64,000 nt of DNA from Chitinophaga sp. CF418 (GTDB lineage Bacteria > Bacteroidota > Bacteroidia > Chitinophagales > Chitinophagaceae). Positions 34,710 through 44,318 of the stretch are shown one piece after another (position 1 is the first letter of the stretch; each line of letters opens with the position of its first letter). The notes under the pieces were generated by a model. The model saw only the letters and a program-made list of their open reading frames with translations, did not search any database and had not been told where the DNA came from. The stretch lies in NCBI RefSeq assembly GCF_900142925.1, contig NZ_FRCN01000011.1, forward strand, positions 248,001-312,000, read 5' to 3'. The translations under genes were made by a program, and so were the position numbers.

Positions 34710-35831
34710 TTATTTTTCCGGCGGACAAACCTGCATCAGTTCCACCGCGCTGCTGGCCTCGTAGGACTGCACAATGCCGGAAGGACAAGGCACTTTGTAA
34801 TTCCGGTACATGATCCCTCTTGTAGCATCCCGGTTTCCAAAGGCCATATTGATGTTCCTGCGGATCCATGGCAGGTATTGCTGCTGCCCCGCATCTTTCA
34901 CCAGCGTCATGATATAATGGCCGAAAATTGCCTTCAGCACACCCTGCTCATTCCAGTCTCCTTCAGCGGGCAGAATGCCATCCACATCACACATCTTCTG
35001 CTGTGTATAATCAGCTCCCTTCTTTGCATTGTCCAGGTAAGACTGCTGACCGGTAGCCTTGTACAACATTACAGCAGCACCGATGAAAGTGCCCTGGTTA
35101 TAGGTATAATCAGAAAATCCTTTATTGCCTTTGATGTTGTTATCTGCCGCCCTGCCACTAGTGCTATCGGTCAGATTCGCCAGCGACCAGCTATAGATAT
35201 CTTTCGCCTTGTTCAGGTAAGACGTATCCTTAGTAATATTGTACAGCGTCATGGCTGCAATCACAGTCGGGAAGTTGATGCAGGAGTTCTTGCCGGTATG
35301 ATTGAAGTCCCACCACATACCACCGGCTGCAGGATCGTATGATTCCTTATAGACATACTGAAATCCTTCTACAGACCTGTCCAGGTATTCCTTATTACCC
35401 GTGATCTCATGTGCCCTGGCCAGGGAAATGATCCACCACATCATATCATCATAAATGAACCATACTACTTTATTGCTCCAGTTGTATTTATCATAACGAT
35501 TATAACCACCCTGGTACAGGTCATCTATCATTTTACGGTGAGCGGCATCGCCAGTACGTTTATAGGTATCCATGATCAGGTCCCAGTACACTGCCTGTGT
35601 CCAGATAGCGCCTATATCCTTCTTTTCCGTATTGGAATAATACAGCTTATCTGTAGTGCTGTAAAAATACTGGTTGAAGGTATTAAAAGCAGCGGTGGCA
35701 TCTTTCGATGTAAAAGACACGGGAGGCAATACCGGAGGATCTTCAGTTCCTACTCCCGGCGTATTGCTTTTACCACAGGAGATGCTTGCCAGCAGCACTG
35801 CCACGGTCAGAAAACAACGTAATTTATTCAT
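34710..35831 (-). CDS. GH76-family alpha-1,6-mannanase-like lipoprotein
   Basis: A 373-residue lipoprotein when started at the ATG at 35831 (a GTG lies one codon upstream). The lipobox ASISC gives Cys19. The (alpha/alpha)6 fold of GH76 covers about 40-365. The family's adjacent catalytic aspartates are visible in WFIYDDMMWW (Asp128, Asp129), and the QAVYWDLIMDTY and YNQGTFIGAA segments are also characteristic. GH76 enzymes of Bacteroidota hydrolyse the alpha-1,6-mannan backbone of fungal cell walls, and a surface lipoprotein form would make fragments for SusC/SusD uptake. It follows susD by 34 bases and ends the operon. It is the only carbohydrate enzyme in this locus. Confidence 0.9.
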   Translation of the reverse strand: MNKLRCFLTVAVLLASISCGKSNTPGVGTEDPPVLPPVSFTSKDATAAFNTFNQYFYSTTDKLYYSNTEKKDIGAIWTQAVYWDLIMDTYKRTGDAAHRKMIDDLYQGGYNRYDKYNWSNKVVWFIYDDMMWWIISLARAHEITGNKEYLDRSVEGFQYVYKESYDPAAGGMWWDFNHTGKNSCINFPTVIAAMTLYNITKDTSYLNKAKDIYSWSLANLTDSTSGRAADNNIKGNKGFSDYTYNQGTFIGAAVMLYKATGQQSYLDNAKKGADYTQQKMCDVDGILPAEGDWNEQGVLKAIFGHYIMTLVKDAGQQQYLPWIRRNINMAFGNRDATRGIMYRNYKVPCPSGIVQSYEASSAVELMQVCPPEK

Positions 35832-35865
35832 CACAAAAACAAGTTAGTGTCGGTTAATAAAGTTA

Positions 35866-37680
35866 TTACCATCCGGGATTCTGCACAAGCTGCCTGTCAT
35901 TATTTACATCGTTGGATGGTATTGGGAAAAAATAATGACGCTTGTTGAACACCCTTGTTTCAAAAGTTACCACCTTCAGGAAATCTGGCATGTCAGCACT
36001 GATATTCAGTCCGCGCATAGGTCCATTTTGGGTTTGTTCCCCTGTCTTCCAGCGGCGTACATCAAAGAAGCGGTTATTCTCGAATGCCAGTTCTACCCTG
36101 CGTTCTTTGCGGATAGCCTCACGCATGGCATCCTGACCCGCAGGTACTGCCAGCCCTTCTGTTCCGTATTGTGGTATACCCGCTCTTTCACGGATCAGGT
36201 TCAGGTATTTCAGTGCATCAGGATTGGACGGATCTGATTCATTCACACACTCTGCATAACTCAGGTAGATCTCCGCCAGGCGTATCAGTATCAGGGTGCG
36301 GTTGGAAATATCCCAGGCGCCCAGTCCCATTGCCTTACGGACAATGTAACCGGTGGGAGAATAATCGCCGCCACCTGTTTGTTTACCGGAATTACCTGTA
36401 TTATACAGACGGGTAGTAATCTCACCGAAAGATCTGTTCAACCAGGTGCTGCCATCAAAAGTGATGTTCACATAGAAACGTGGTTCCCTGTTCACCCACT
36501 GGTTATAGATCTCTTTCTCATGTGTATCGTTTGGCGGCTGGAACATAGAAGTTCCTTCCTTTACATAACCGGACGAAGGATCATCTATACTTCTGCCATT
36601 CTTCATAAAGAACGCATCCACCATATTCTGCGTAGCGCCCAGGCCACCGCTGCCTCTTACATCGCGGGAGCTGGCGCCGTTATGATAAGGGGTCATCTCA
36701 TACTGCTTGGGACTTACAGAGCTGCCTGTCCTGGCAAAGATCACTTCCTTATTCCAATCGGTCAGTATTACATCGCGGCAGGACAGGTAAGGATCATAAT
36801 TACCATTGGCATCGTTTTTCCTGAACAGGTCATAAGTGCCGGGTACAAACGTGGAAAGAAAGGCCTTATAAGCTTCTGCTGCTTTGCTCCATTTATTGGC
36901 GTCAAAGGTCTGGCTGATCAGGTGTTTACCGTCTTTGTTCACCATATCGGCAAAGTCGGTATTACCGTTATACAGCGGGCTGGCGGCATACATCAGTGCA
37001 TTGGCGCGGAAAGCCAGGGCAACACCCTTTGTAATATGACCGTAGTCTTCGTCATTCCTTGGTATTACCGGCAGATCTGCTGCTGCTTTTTCCAGCTCCG
37101 TGGTCACATACTCCACACACTCATCAAAGGAATTTCGCGGCAATTGCAGGTCTGCATCCACTGCAGGCGCTTTCTCACCCAGGAGGATCACCGGTCCGTA
37201 GATGCGCATCAGGTAGAAATAATACATCGCTCTCAGCGCCCGGGCTTCCGCCTTGTATTGTTTGATCAGGTCGGGCGAGAGATCTTTGATCGCATCTGCA
37301 TTTTCCATGAATACACTGGCGCTGCGAATACCGCGATAAAAGTTGCGCCAGTAGTCGCCTACAAAACCGGAGTTGGCATCCCAGTTACCGATGTTAACAT
37401 CATTGGATTGCACAAAACCCCATACAAAATCCGCTTCATCACAACCACCGGTCCACAGACCGCGATTGGTTTCAGAACCGGGATTACGCTGCCCGAATTC
37501 ATCTGGCACACTGCGATACACATCTGCCAGGAAGCGCTGTGCAGTAGACCATGTTCTGAAGGTTTCATCTAAAGTCAGCCTGTCGTCCGGTACCTGATCC
37601 AGATACTTTGAACAGGAGGACGTGAGTACTATAACGAGGAATAGATATAATAGCTTTTTCATCATCTTTACTTGTAGCAT
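35866..37680 (-). CDS. SusD/RagB-family lipoprotein (GH76 locus)
   Basis: A 604-residue surface lipoprotein. The ATG at 37680 overlaps the susC stop as TAATG; Met6/Met7 (37665/37662) would give a tidier signal peptide, MKKLLY followed by lipobox LTSSC. The mature protein begins SKYLDQVPDD and has the family's C-terminal pattern KERRVELAFENNRFFDVRRWK seen in parts. It should bind mannan-derived oligosaccharides if the GH76 link is right. The start overlap implies translational coupling with susC. Confidence 0.92.
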   Translation of the reverse strand: MLQVKMMKKLLYLFLVIVLTSSCSKYLDQVPDDRLTLDETFRTWSTAQRFLADVYRSVPDEFGQRNPGSETNRGLWTGGCDEADFVWGFVQSNDVNIGNWDANSGFVGDYWRNFYRGIRSASVFMENADAIKDLSPDLIKQYKAEARALRAMYYFYLMRIYGPVILLGEKAPAVDADLQLPRNSFDECVEYVTTELEKAAADLPVIPRNDEDYGHITKGVALAFRANALMYAASPLYNGNTDFADMVNKDGKHLISQTFDANKWSKAAEAYKAFLSTFVPGTYDLFRKNDANGNYDPYLSCRDVILTDWNKEVIFARTGSSVSPKQYEMTPYHNGASSRDVRGSGGLGATQNMVDAFFMKNGRSIDDPSSGYVKEGTSMFQPPNDTHEKEIYNQWVNREPRFYVNITFDGSTWLNRSFGEITTRLYNTGNSGKQTGGGDYSPTGYIVRKAMGLGAWDISNRTLILIRLAEIYLSYAECVNESDPSNPDALKYLNLIRERAGIPQYGTEGLAVPAGQDAMREAIRKERRVELAFENNRFFDVRRWKTGEQTQNGPMRGLNISADMPDFLKVVTFETRVFNKRHYFFPIPSNDVNNDRQLVQNPGW

Positions 37681-40600
37681 TAAAATTTCAGGTTCATACC
37701 AAGAGAAATGGTCCTGATGTTAGGGTACTTGGAACCATTGTCTGTATTCAGCTCAGGGTCCCACAGCTTGAACTTACTGAAGGTGAACAGGTTGATGCCT
37801 TGTACGTATACAGACGCATTGCGGATGCCTGTTCTGTTCAACCAGGTGGTAGGCAGATTATACGCCAGCTGTGCTGATTTCAGCCGCAGGAAACTCACGT
37901 CTTTTATCCACCAGGAGCTGGCCTGTGTATTGTTCTTATTCTCAGCTTCCCCATACGCCAGCCTTGGATAGAATGCATCAGGATCAGGGTTATCTACCGT
38001 CCATCTGTCTTCTGCAATAGCGTATGCGTTGGTCAGACCGCCACCACCGTTAAACGGTATAACCGCTGATCCCTTCAACATCCTGTCTGCATCCGAAATC
38101 CCCTGGAACAACAGGCCAAAATTGAATCCTTTATACCCCAGGTCAAATCCAAACCCATATACCGTAGTTGGCAGATCACCACGGCCTATTTTGGTAACAT
38201 CATAGCTGTTGATGATACCGTCGCCGTTCAGATCTTTGTATTTGATATCGCCGGGTTTTACTTTGGACTTATCTCCCGGTACAGCGCTCTTGTTCACTTC
38301 ATCATCGCTGACAAACAAGCCTTCAGCGATATATCCGTAGCGAGCCAACACATTATTACCTCGGTGTTCCATCCATTGGTAAGTCTGCGGTGGACGGTCA
38401 TCTTCTCTCACCACATCTTTTGTATAGGTGATATTACCTCTCAGTCTCACGTCGACTGCACCAATGCGGGTACTATATTCAAGTGAAGCGTCAAAACCTT
38501 TATTATCCACAATACCCAGGTTCGCAAACTGCTGATTCTGCAATCCCATGAAATCCACATTGGAAGCTCTTTGCAGGAAGATGCCGGTACGGTGCTCCTT
38601 GAACAGATCCACGATCACTGACAGACGGTCTTTCAATGTACGGAACTCAATACCCAGGTCCTGCTTATTGGATACAGACCATTTTACATTTGTTGCATAG
38701 CGATTGATATTGATACCGCCAAAGTCGTTAAATGTCTTACCATACTTATAAGCATGATCATAAGTACTCATGTTCGTGATATACAGGAAACGTTCTTTCG
38801 CACTTCCCAGACCGGTATTACCATTAGAATAGCGGAATTTCAGGAAGGTGATGGCATTCTTCAGCGGAGCAAAGAATTTCTCTTCAGAGATGATCCAACC
38901 CACACCTACAGCAGGGAAGAATCCGAAACGATTACCCGGTGCAAACAGTTCGGAACCATTATAACCAGCGTTCACTTCCAGGAAATATTTATCCGAATAG
39001 GAATAAGCTACCCTGCCTGCAAAACCTAATGATCTTTCGGGAATAGAGCTGATAAAATCTCCTGCCAGCGCATTTGTTTTGTCGCTGGAATAGAACAACG
39101 CCAGCCCGCCAAAGCGGTGTTTACCAAAGCTTCGGTCATAGTTCAGCGCGGCTTCAGTATAGAATTTACGACTGGTCTGCCTGTCGTTGGAATTATTATC
39201 AAATCCGAGGTAAGCATTTCCGGTGTATGTTTTCACGAGGTTCAGCGTACCATCGGGTTTATAAGGCATGCTCTGATCGGGATAATAGGTATCCTCTCTC
39301 TTGGAGCGGGTAATATAGTTCTGGTTGTACGTATCAAACGCAAACATCACACTGGCCGTCAGCCCTTTGGTTAAGGCATCCAGTTCCTGTGTAGCCCTGA
39401 GGTTAGAGAACAGCTGATTGCGGAACTCGTTGCGGTAACCTCTGCGGGTCAGGTCAGCATAGGGGTTACGGAAACCACCGTTGGAAGATTGCCCGGGCAC
39501 AAGGCCTCCGGGATACATGATGGGATATGCCACAGGCGCAGCATCCATCGCACTCTGGAAAATATCGCCAGAATTGATACCCGGATAATTACCATTAGAG
39601 AAATATCCCTGTAAACCTACATCCAGTTTGGTGCTTTTGGTTACACGCAGATTGAGGTTGCTGGTGAAATTGTACCGGTTGTATTTCATGGACGAATTGT
39701 ACTTCGCCAGATCATCCGTTTTCAGGAAACCGGATTCACTAAAGTAACCCAGAGATACATAATACTGTGCATTCTCCACTCCACCGCTGGCATTCAGGTT
39801 GGTGCTGCGGGTATGGCCATATTTATTGAATACGGCATCCATCCAGTCCACATTAGGATACAGCAAAGGATCTTTGCCGCTTTTGGTATTCTCTATATAT
39901 TCCTGCGAATATTTCGGGTTCTGGTTCCGGGTGGTCAATGCTTCATTCGCCAGGTTCATATAAGCGATGCCATCCAGCATTTCCGGGCGACGTACAAATG
40001 TGTTCACACCCTCGTTATAATCCAGGAAGATCTGTGGTTTGCCCACCTTACCGGTCTTTGTCTTCACCAGTATCACACCGTTGGCGCCACGTACGCCATA
40101 TACGGCTGTACCTGCAGCATCTTTCAGCACAGTGAAAGACTCAATATCCTCCGGTGAGATGTTATTAATAGAACGTTCCACACCGTCCACCAGGACCAAG
40201 GGACCGGAGCTGTTACCATCACCAAAAGTAGAGATACCCCTGATCCAGATATCAGCGCTTCCCTTGCCCGGTTCACCGGAACGTTGTACGCCAACCACAC
40301 CGGCAATACGACCTGCCAGCATAGTCGTGATATCCGCCGCCGGCTGTTTGAATTCTGTTACCTTCACGGTAGACTGTGCACCTACCAGACTCACTTTACG
40401 TTGTGTACCAAAACCCACTACAGCTACCTCACCGAGCGATTTACTGGCCACCTTCATCCGTATGTTCAGACTTGTTTGGCTACCAACTGTTACGACAGCG
40501 GTTTCATAACCAATGAAGCTAAAAGCCAGTACGGCATCCGCCGACTGCACGATCAGTTTGAACTTACCGTCATTGCCGGTGGAGGTCATGGTGCTGGCCC

Positions 40601-41057
40601 CGCGTACAGCTACGCTCACACCAGGCATAGGGGTTCCTGTTTCATCCAGTACAGTACCGGATACCACAATGTCTTCCCGCCCTCCTTTAGCAGCAGGTGG
40701 AGCATTACCGGCAGCAGCCCTGCTGATCACAACAATGTTGTTGACCTCTGCAAATTCCAGCTGCTTGTTGCGGAGTAACTGTTCCAGCACTACATCCAGC
40801 CGCTCGTTGGAGAAAGAGCAGTCGTGGATGGGAAAAGAGCGTAACAGTTGTTTGTCATAGGCAAAAGTAACTTTCGTGGATGAGTGCAGCTCTTGTATGG
40901 CTGACTCCAATGACCCGCTTTTCAGCCGGATCGTGACATTGGTTTCTTTCAGGATCTGTCCCTTACCTGCGTATACCGGCAGGAAAAGGGAAGCTCCCAT
41001 CAGGAGAAGAACGGCGGAGAATAACCGTCTTCTGAAGGTTGTGGCAATTTTTTTCAT
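37680..41057 (-). CDS. STN-domain SusC/RagA TonB-dependent transporter (GH76 locus)
   Basis: A 1125-residue outer-membrane transporter. A signal peptide (to about residue 30, VYAGKG) precedes an STN domain (about 40-112, LESAIQELHSSTKVTFAYDK in parts), a carboxypeptidase-regulatory-like domain (about 127-215), the plug with VAVVGFGTQRK, and the barrel ending NLKF. The STN domain implies control through the FecR protein encoded 74 bases upstream. The pair with SusD and the GH76 enzyme suggests alpha-mannan oligosaccharide uptake. Confidence 0.94.
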   Translation of the reverse strand: MKKIATTFRRRLFSAVLLLMGASLFLPVYAGKGQILKETNVTIRLKSGSLESAIQELHSSTKVTFAYDKQLLRSFPIHDCSFSNERLDVVLEQLLRNKQLEFAEVNNIVVISRAAAGNAPPAAKGGREDIVVSGTVLDETGTPMPGVSVAVRGASTMTSTGNDGKFKLIVQSADAVLAFSFIGYETAVVTVGSQTSLNIRMKVASKSLGEVAVVGFGTQRKVSLVGAQSTVKVTEFKQPAADITTMLAGRIAGVVGVQRSGEPGKGSADIWIRGISTFGDGNSSGPLVLVDGVERSINNISPEDIESFTVLKDAAGTAVYGVRGANGVILVKTKTGKVGKPQIFLDYNEGVNTFVRRPEMLDGIAYMNLANEALTTRNQNPKYSQEYIENTKSGKDPLLYPNVDWMDAVFNKYGHTRSTNLNASGGVENAQYYVSLGYFSESGFLKTDDLAKYNSSMKYNRYNFTSNLNLRVTKSTKLDVGLQGYFSNGNYPGINSGDIFQSAMDAAPVAYPIMYPGGLVPGQSSNGGFRNPYADLTRRGYRNEFRNQLFSNLRATQELDALTKGLTASVMFAFDTYNQNYITRSKREDTYYPDQSMPYKPDGTLNLVKTYTGNAYLGFDNNSNDRQTSRKFYTEAALNYDRSFGKHRFGGLALFYSSDKTNALAGDFISSIPERSLGFAGRVAYSYSDKYFLEVNAGYNGSELFAPGNRFGFFPAVGVGWIISEEKFFAPLKNAITFLKFRYSNGNTGLGSAKERFLYITNMSTYDHAYKYGKTFNDFGGININRYATNVKWSVSNKQDLGIEFRTLKDRLSVIVDLFKEHRTGIFLQRASNVDFMGLQNQQFANLGIVDNKGFDASLEYSTRIGAVDVRLRGNITYTKDVVREDDRPPQTYQWMEHRGNNVLARYGYIAEGLFVSDDEVNKSAVPGDKSKVKPGDIKYKDLNGDGIINSYDVTKIGRGDLPTTVYGFGFDLGYKGFNFGLLFQGISDADRMLKGSAVIPFNGGGGLTNAYAIAEDRWTVDNPDPDAFYPRLAYGEAENKNNTQASSWWIKDVSFLRLKSAQLAYNLPTTWLNRTGIRNASVYVQGINLFTFSKFKLWDPELNTDNGSKYPNIRTISLGMNLKF

Positions 41058-41131
41058 ACGTAGTTTAGGCGTTAAGATGTTACGTTAGCAGAACTCCCGT
41101 GACTCCTTGTGTTTGTGTTAGTCTGTTGGTT

Positions 41132-42061
41132 TTATTCATAGAGTGTGACCACGTGGCCGGTCACTTCAATCTTCAGGTTGTGGATAGCAGCCAGTACTTC
41201 TGCGGCTTTCACAGGGTCCATGTTAGTGGACAATTCCGTGGTGTACCTCGTCTCCCTGATCTTCACCTGTGAGGTGGTCAGTGTAAGGCCAAAGTTCTTT
41301 TGCATCAGGACCACCATATCTCCAAAGGAGGCATCGTTCAGCACCATTGTACCCTGCCGCCATCCGAGGAGGCTTTTATCAATGGCGTCTATCGTGGCGA
41401 TGTTTTTCGCCCGGTCGTAGGTCAGGGCCTGGTCTTTCACCAAAACATGCGCGGTGCTACCGGTTCTCAGCACACTTACTTTACCATCGGTCACGGCGAT
41501 GCTCATCCTGTTTATGTCTTTGTAGGCGGCTACGTTAAAGGAGGTACCGAGTACGGTAGTGGTGAGCGGGCCGCTTTCCACGATAAAGGGGACAGCCGGA
41601 TCACCTTTTACGTCGAAGAAGACCTCCCCGTCTATGATGTTCAGACGGCGTTCTTCACGCATGTTTTTGGGGATACGGACAATAGAACCTGCGTTCAGCG
41701 TCAGTTGAGAGCCGTCTGCCAGTTGTATGGTTTTTCTTTGGCCAATGGCAGTGGCTATTTCTGTGTAGGCGCTGATGGATTTATTTACCATATAATACGT
41801 TAGCCCTCCCGCCAGTAACAGGATCACTGCCGCAGCGGCCGCCAGGGTTCTTTTCAGGTAATGCACCTTTTTCTTTTCCAGCTCCGGACGGATGTTCTGC
41901 CAGATCTCCAGGCGGATGGCTTCTTCCTCTTGCCTGTTGAGCGGGGCAATAGGCTCATTGTCAAATGATTGGTACCAGTTATCGATGGTCCCGGTCTCCT
42001 TTTCCCCGGATTGTCCAAGGAGGTATTGCCGGAAGAGTCGCTTAAGTTTATCAGTTTCCAA
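41132..42061 (-). CDS. FecR-family anti-sigma factor (TTG start)
   Basis: A 309-residue inner-membrane anti-sigma factor: cytosolic part (1-85), one membrane segment (about 87-105, AAAAAVILLLAGGLTYYM), FecR domain (about 120-215, with IQLADGSQLTLNAGS and GEVFFDVKGD), and DUF4974-like C-terminus (about 240-308). The start is TTG at 42061; an in-frame stop lies just upstream and no ATG is available. It is followed by its cognate STN-SusC. Unusually, no sigma gene precedes it: the nearest same-strand ECF sigma is at 47635-48228, beyond three unrelated genes. The upstream 240 bases (42062-42301) show nothing I can name. Confidence 0.92.
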   Translation of the reverse strand: METDKLKRLFRQYLLGQSGEKETGTIDNWYQSFDNEPIAPLNRQEEEAIRLEIWQNIRPELEKKKVHYLKRTLAAAAAVILLLAGGLTYYMVNKSISAYTEIATAIGQRKTIQLADGSQLTLNAGSIVRIPKNMREERRLNIIDGEVFFDVKGDPAVPFIVESGPLTTTVLGTSFNVAAYKDINRMSIAVTDGKVSVLRTGSTAHVLVKDQALTYDRAKNIATIDAIDKSLLGWRQGTMVLNDASFGDMVVLMQKNFGLTLTTSQVKIRETRYTTELSTNMDPVKAAEVLAAIHNLKIEVTGHVVTLYE

Positions 42062-42301
42062 AGTGGACGTTTTACTAGCTTATCCGGGAAATGGGGGTTT
42101 GGTACTAGAGGGGAGGGAAAAAAAGTTGAGAATCTTATCGAGTTCAGGCTGTGGGCATTCCATGAATTATCGGTAAATTCCTGAAAGCAGCGAACAATAT
42201 GGGCAGAAGAATTTCAAAGCTAGAGGATGTCACGTGGTTTCTTAATTACCACATGAGAAGGCATCACCTAATCCTAATAAATCTATTTTGCCGGGCACAC
42301 T

Positions 42302-43303
42302 TCAAATATCTAATAGTTTATTTAAAGCTCCTTCCAGTAGCTTCTTATCCGGCAGATACAACTGATATTTAGCAAGCAGAATCTTATTTGTGATGCTGTT
42401 AGTAGCGTATTCAACTAATATGTGATCTTTATAAGCGCCCAATAATATTCCAACAGGTTCATTATCGCCTTCAGTGGCCTCTTCTTTTCTAAAATAATTA
42501 AGATATAGATTCATCTGTCCTACATCATTATGATCAATTTCACCTCGCTTTAAGTCAATAAGAACAAAACATTTCAGTATCCGATGATAAAATAACAAAT
42601 CTATGCGAAAATGTTTCCCACCAATACTAATACGATATTGCCTAGCAATAAAAGCAAATCCCTTTCCTAATTCGAGCAAAAACTGCTGCAGATTATTAAT
42701 CAACTTTTCTTCCAGTTCATTTTCCAAATATTGATGTTGCTCTGGTATATTCAGGAATTCGAGTACAAATGGATCCTTAATTAAATCTTCAGGTTGTTGA
42801 ACCTCATGACCATTATTAGCTAATTTTAATACGCCTTCTTTGTCTTTGCTTAATGCTAACCTGTGAAACAACATGCTTTTCATTTGCCTTTTCAATTCCC
42901 GCACACTCCATTTTTCCATTTCAGTCTGTTTAGCATAAAAGCCCATTTCTAATTCACTTTCAGCTTTTAATATTTCGACATAATGGCTCCATGTCAATTG
43001 TCCAGACAGTGTCTGGACAATTGGAAATTTCAAATAAAGCATACGTATCTGAAAGAGATTAGACCGGCTGAATCCTTTCCCATACGCATTAGTCAAATCT
43101 TTAGAAAGCCGTTCAAATAGCAGACTACCATATTCAGCTTTTTCATTTCCATTTTGTTCATACTCTACAATATATTTACCTATTTCCCAATATGTATGCA
43201 CTAAGATAGCATTTACTTGTTGAGCAGCTTTTCTTCTTCCCTCAATCAATAAATCACCTATCCCACTAACCAGATCCTTATAACCTTGATCTTGTAATTC
43301 CAT
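42302..43303 (-). CDS. DUF1016 / YhcG-type PD-(D/E)XK nuclease family protein
   Basis: A 333-residue protein of normal YhcG length. The N-terminal half (about 5-170) is the helical DUF1016_N domain (ILVHTYWEIGKYIVEYEQNG and LSWSHYVEIL-like stretches). The C-terminal half has the PD-(D/E)XK nuclease core: Asp235 in HFRIDLLFYHR and Asp250-x-Lys252 in FVLIDLKRGE, then GQMNLYLNYF. Members are predicted DNA nucleases that are scattered patchily and often sit beside restriction or other conflict genes; a precise role is not established. The gene is distinctly AT-rich (18 of 60 bases are G or C at 42541-42600), unlike the flanking SusCD genes, which suggests transfer. It lies on the minus strand between FecR and an unknown gene. 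Confidence 0.88.
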   Translation of the reverse strand: MELQDQGYKDLVSGIGDLLIEGRRKAAQQVNAILVHTYWEIGKYIVEYEQNGNEKAEYGSLLFERLSKDLTNAYGKGFSRSNLFQIRMLYLKFPIVQTLSGQLTWSHYVEILKAESELEMGFYAKQTEMEKWSVRELKRQMKSMLFHRLALSKDKEGVLKLANNGHEVQQPEDLIKDPFVLEFLNIPEQHQYLENELEEKLINNLQQFLLELGKGFAFIARQYRISIGGKHFRIDLLFYHRILKCFVLIDLKRGEIDHNDVGQMNLYLNYFRKEEATEGDNEPVGILLGAYKDHILVEYATNSITNKILLAKYQLYLPDKKLLEGALNKLLDI

Positions 43304-43557
43304 TGGAGATAATTTCTAAATTACTATTTTAATTGCTCGGACTATATTTTTATGTATTGATCAGCAATCACATCATATTATTGAAATGAATAGTCACTTA
43401 TTCAAAATGAATGATGCGCCATTATAACCTGATGTTCAGCCTCGAACTTTTGTTTTACTAAATTATCTTATTTGACATCAACTCCCAATAATCTGGATAA
43501 GTTCTGATAATCTTGCTCGAGTTTACGATAGCGCAGGTCACAGAAATTAAAAAATTG

Positions 43558-43573
43558 CAGGTTTAAAAACCTG
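43558..43573. terminator. Terminator downstream of the 155-residue gene
   Basis: CAGGTTT-AA-AAACCTG is a perfect 7-bp stem. On the minus strand it is followed by CAATTTTTT and on the plus strand by AGGCTTTTTT, so it can work both ways. It lies 57 bases beyond the stop of the gene at 43631. Elsewhere in the 327-base gap 43304-43630 the only structure seen is a possible short coding remnant at 43468-43557. Confidence 0.7.
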
Positions 43574-43630
43574 AGGCTTTTTTGTTTTTGACTATATACG
43601 CTGTCAATCCACAGCAATAGGCGATTCGGT

Positions 43631-44098
43631 CTATTTTAAGTCTGCCATCTTAATCCCCGTTAAATTGTGCTCTGATACATTTAACAACTCGTCAATATTG
43701 TGTTCAATGACCTCAAATGCGACCTTATCTGCGAGTAGCTTAATCCACTGCGGCCTGTGTATAGAAAACCCATCATCAAACCACGCAATATTAATGAAGT
43801 TCCAGATAGCAGTATTAACTCCTCTACGTTCAAAATTAGGCTGTATAATTATTGCTTTAAAAATTCCATTGTCTACCCAATCAATTCTTCTTTCTTCAAA
43901 AGCTCCCAAAATGGCGGGATATCCGGAACGGTCTTTTGTTAGTGTCGCGTCGAGTCTCTTACTAAGATCAATCAATTTATTATCAATTTGTTCGAATCTA
44001 CTCCCGGTACGAAGATTATTATGCTTCTTCTCAATTAAAGGAATAAATAATCGCTTCAGTTTACCGAAAAGTTCTTTTACTTCGAATGTATATTTCAT
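43631..44098 (-). CDS. Uncharacterised 155-residue protein
   Basis: I do not recognise this protein. It starts at an ATG and has no signal peptide or membrane segment, so it is probably cytosolic. The N-terminal 60 residues are charged and helical (LFGKLKRLFIPLIEKKHNNL), and the C-terminal half alternates short strands with Trp-containing stretches (RIDWVDNGIFKAIIIQPNFE, NIAWFDDGFSIH). It is AT-rich like the DUF1016 gene, ends just before a bidirectional terminator, and is divergent from the trypsin/VWA gene at 44319. Coding status is supported by its ATG start, composition and terminator position, but homology would have to confirm it. Confidence 0.6.
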   Translation of the reverse strand: MKYTFEVKELFGKLKRLFIPLIEKKHNNLRTGSRFEQIDNKLIDLSKRLDATLTKDRSGYPAILGAFEERRIDWVDNGIFKAIIIQPNFERRGVNTAIWNFINIAWFDDGFSIHRPQWIKLLADKVAFEVIEHNIDELLNVSEHNLTGIKMADLK

Positions 44099-44247
44099 AA
44101 ATTTTCCTCGTCTTAAACTAAGGTTTTCCGTCCTTATAGCCTACGCAAATTACTTCTTCCTAACAAAGGTGATCAATCTTTCTAAAATTGTGTACGACGC
44201 CATTGGTGCTGATAACTACACCTCCCCCCTAATTTTGTCCAAATTCC

Positions 44248-44278
44248 TTTGCTCATCCCCCCGGAAACCGTAAATTTA
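44248..44278 (+). promoter_or_regulatory. Promoter of the trypsin/VWA gene
   Basis: TTTG at 44248-44251 and TAAATTTA at 44271-44278 are separated by 19 bases, a close match to the Bacteroidota TTTG-N19-TAnnTTTG pattern. It lies 41 bases before the ATG at 44319, implying an independent transcription unit. Confidence 0.6.
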
Positions 44279-44318
44279 GTCTACAGAAACCCCAATAACC
44301 CCTCAAAACCCCAATCAT

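Noticed and set aside
36379..37572. Open frame of 397 codons on the plus strand opposite susD of the GH76 locus
   Set aside because: Antisense shadow of a well-supported SusD; no start signal or domain.
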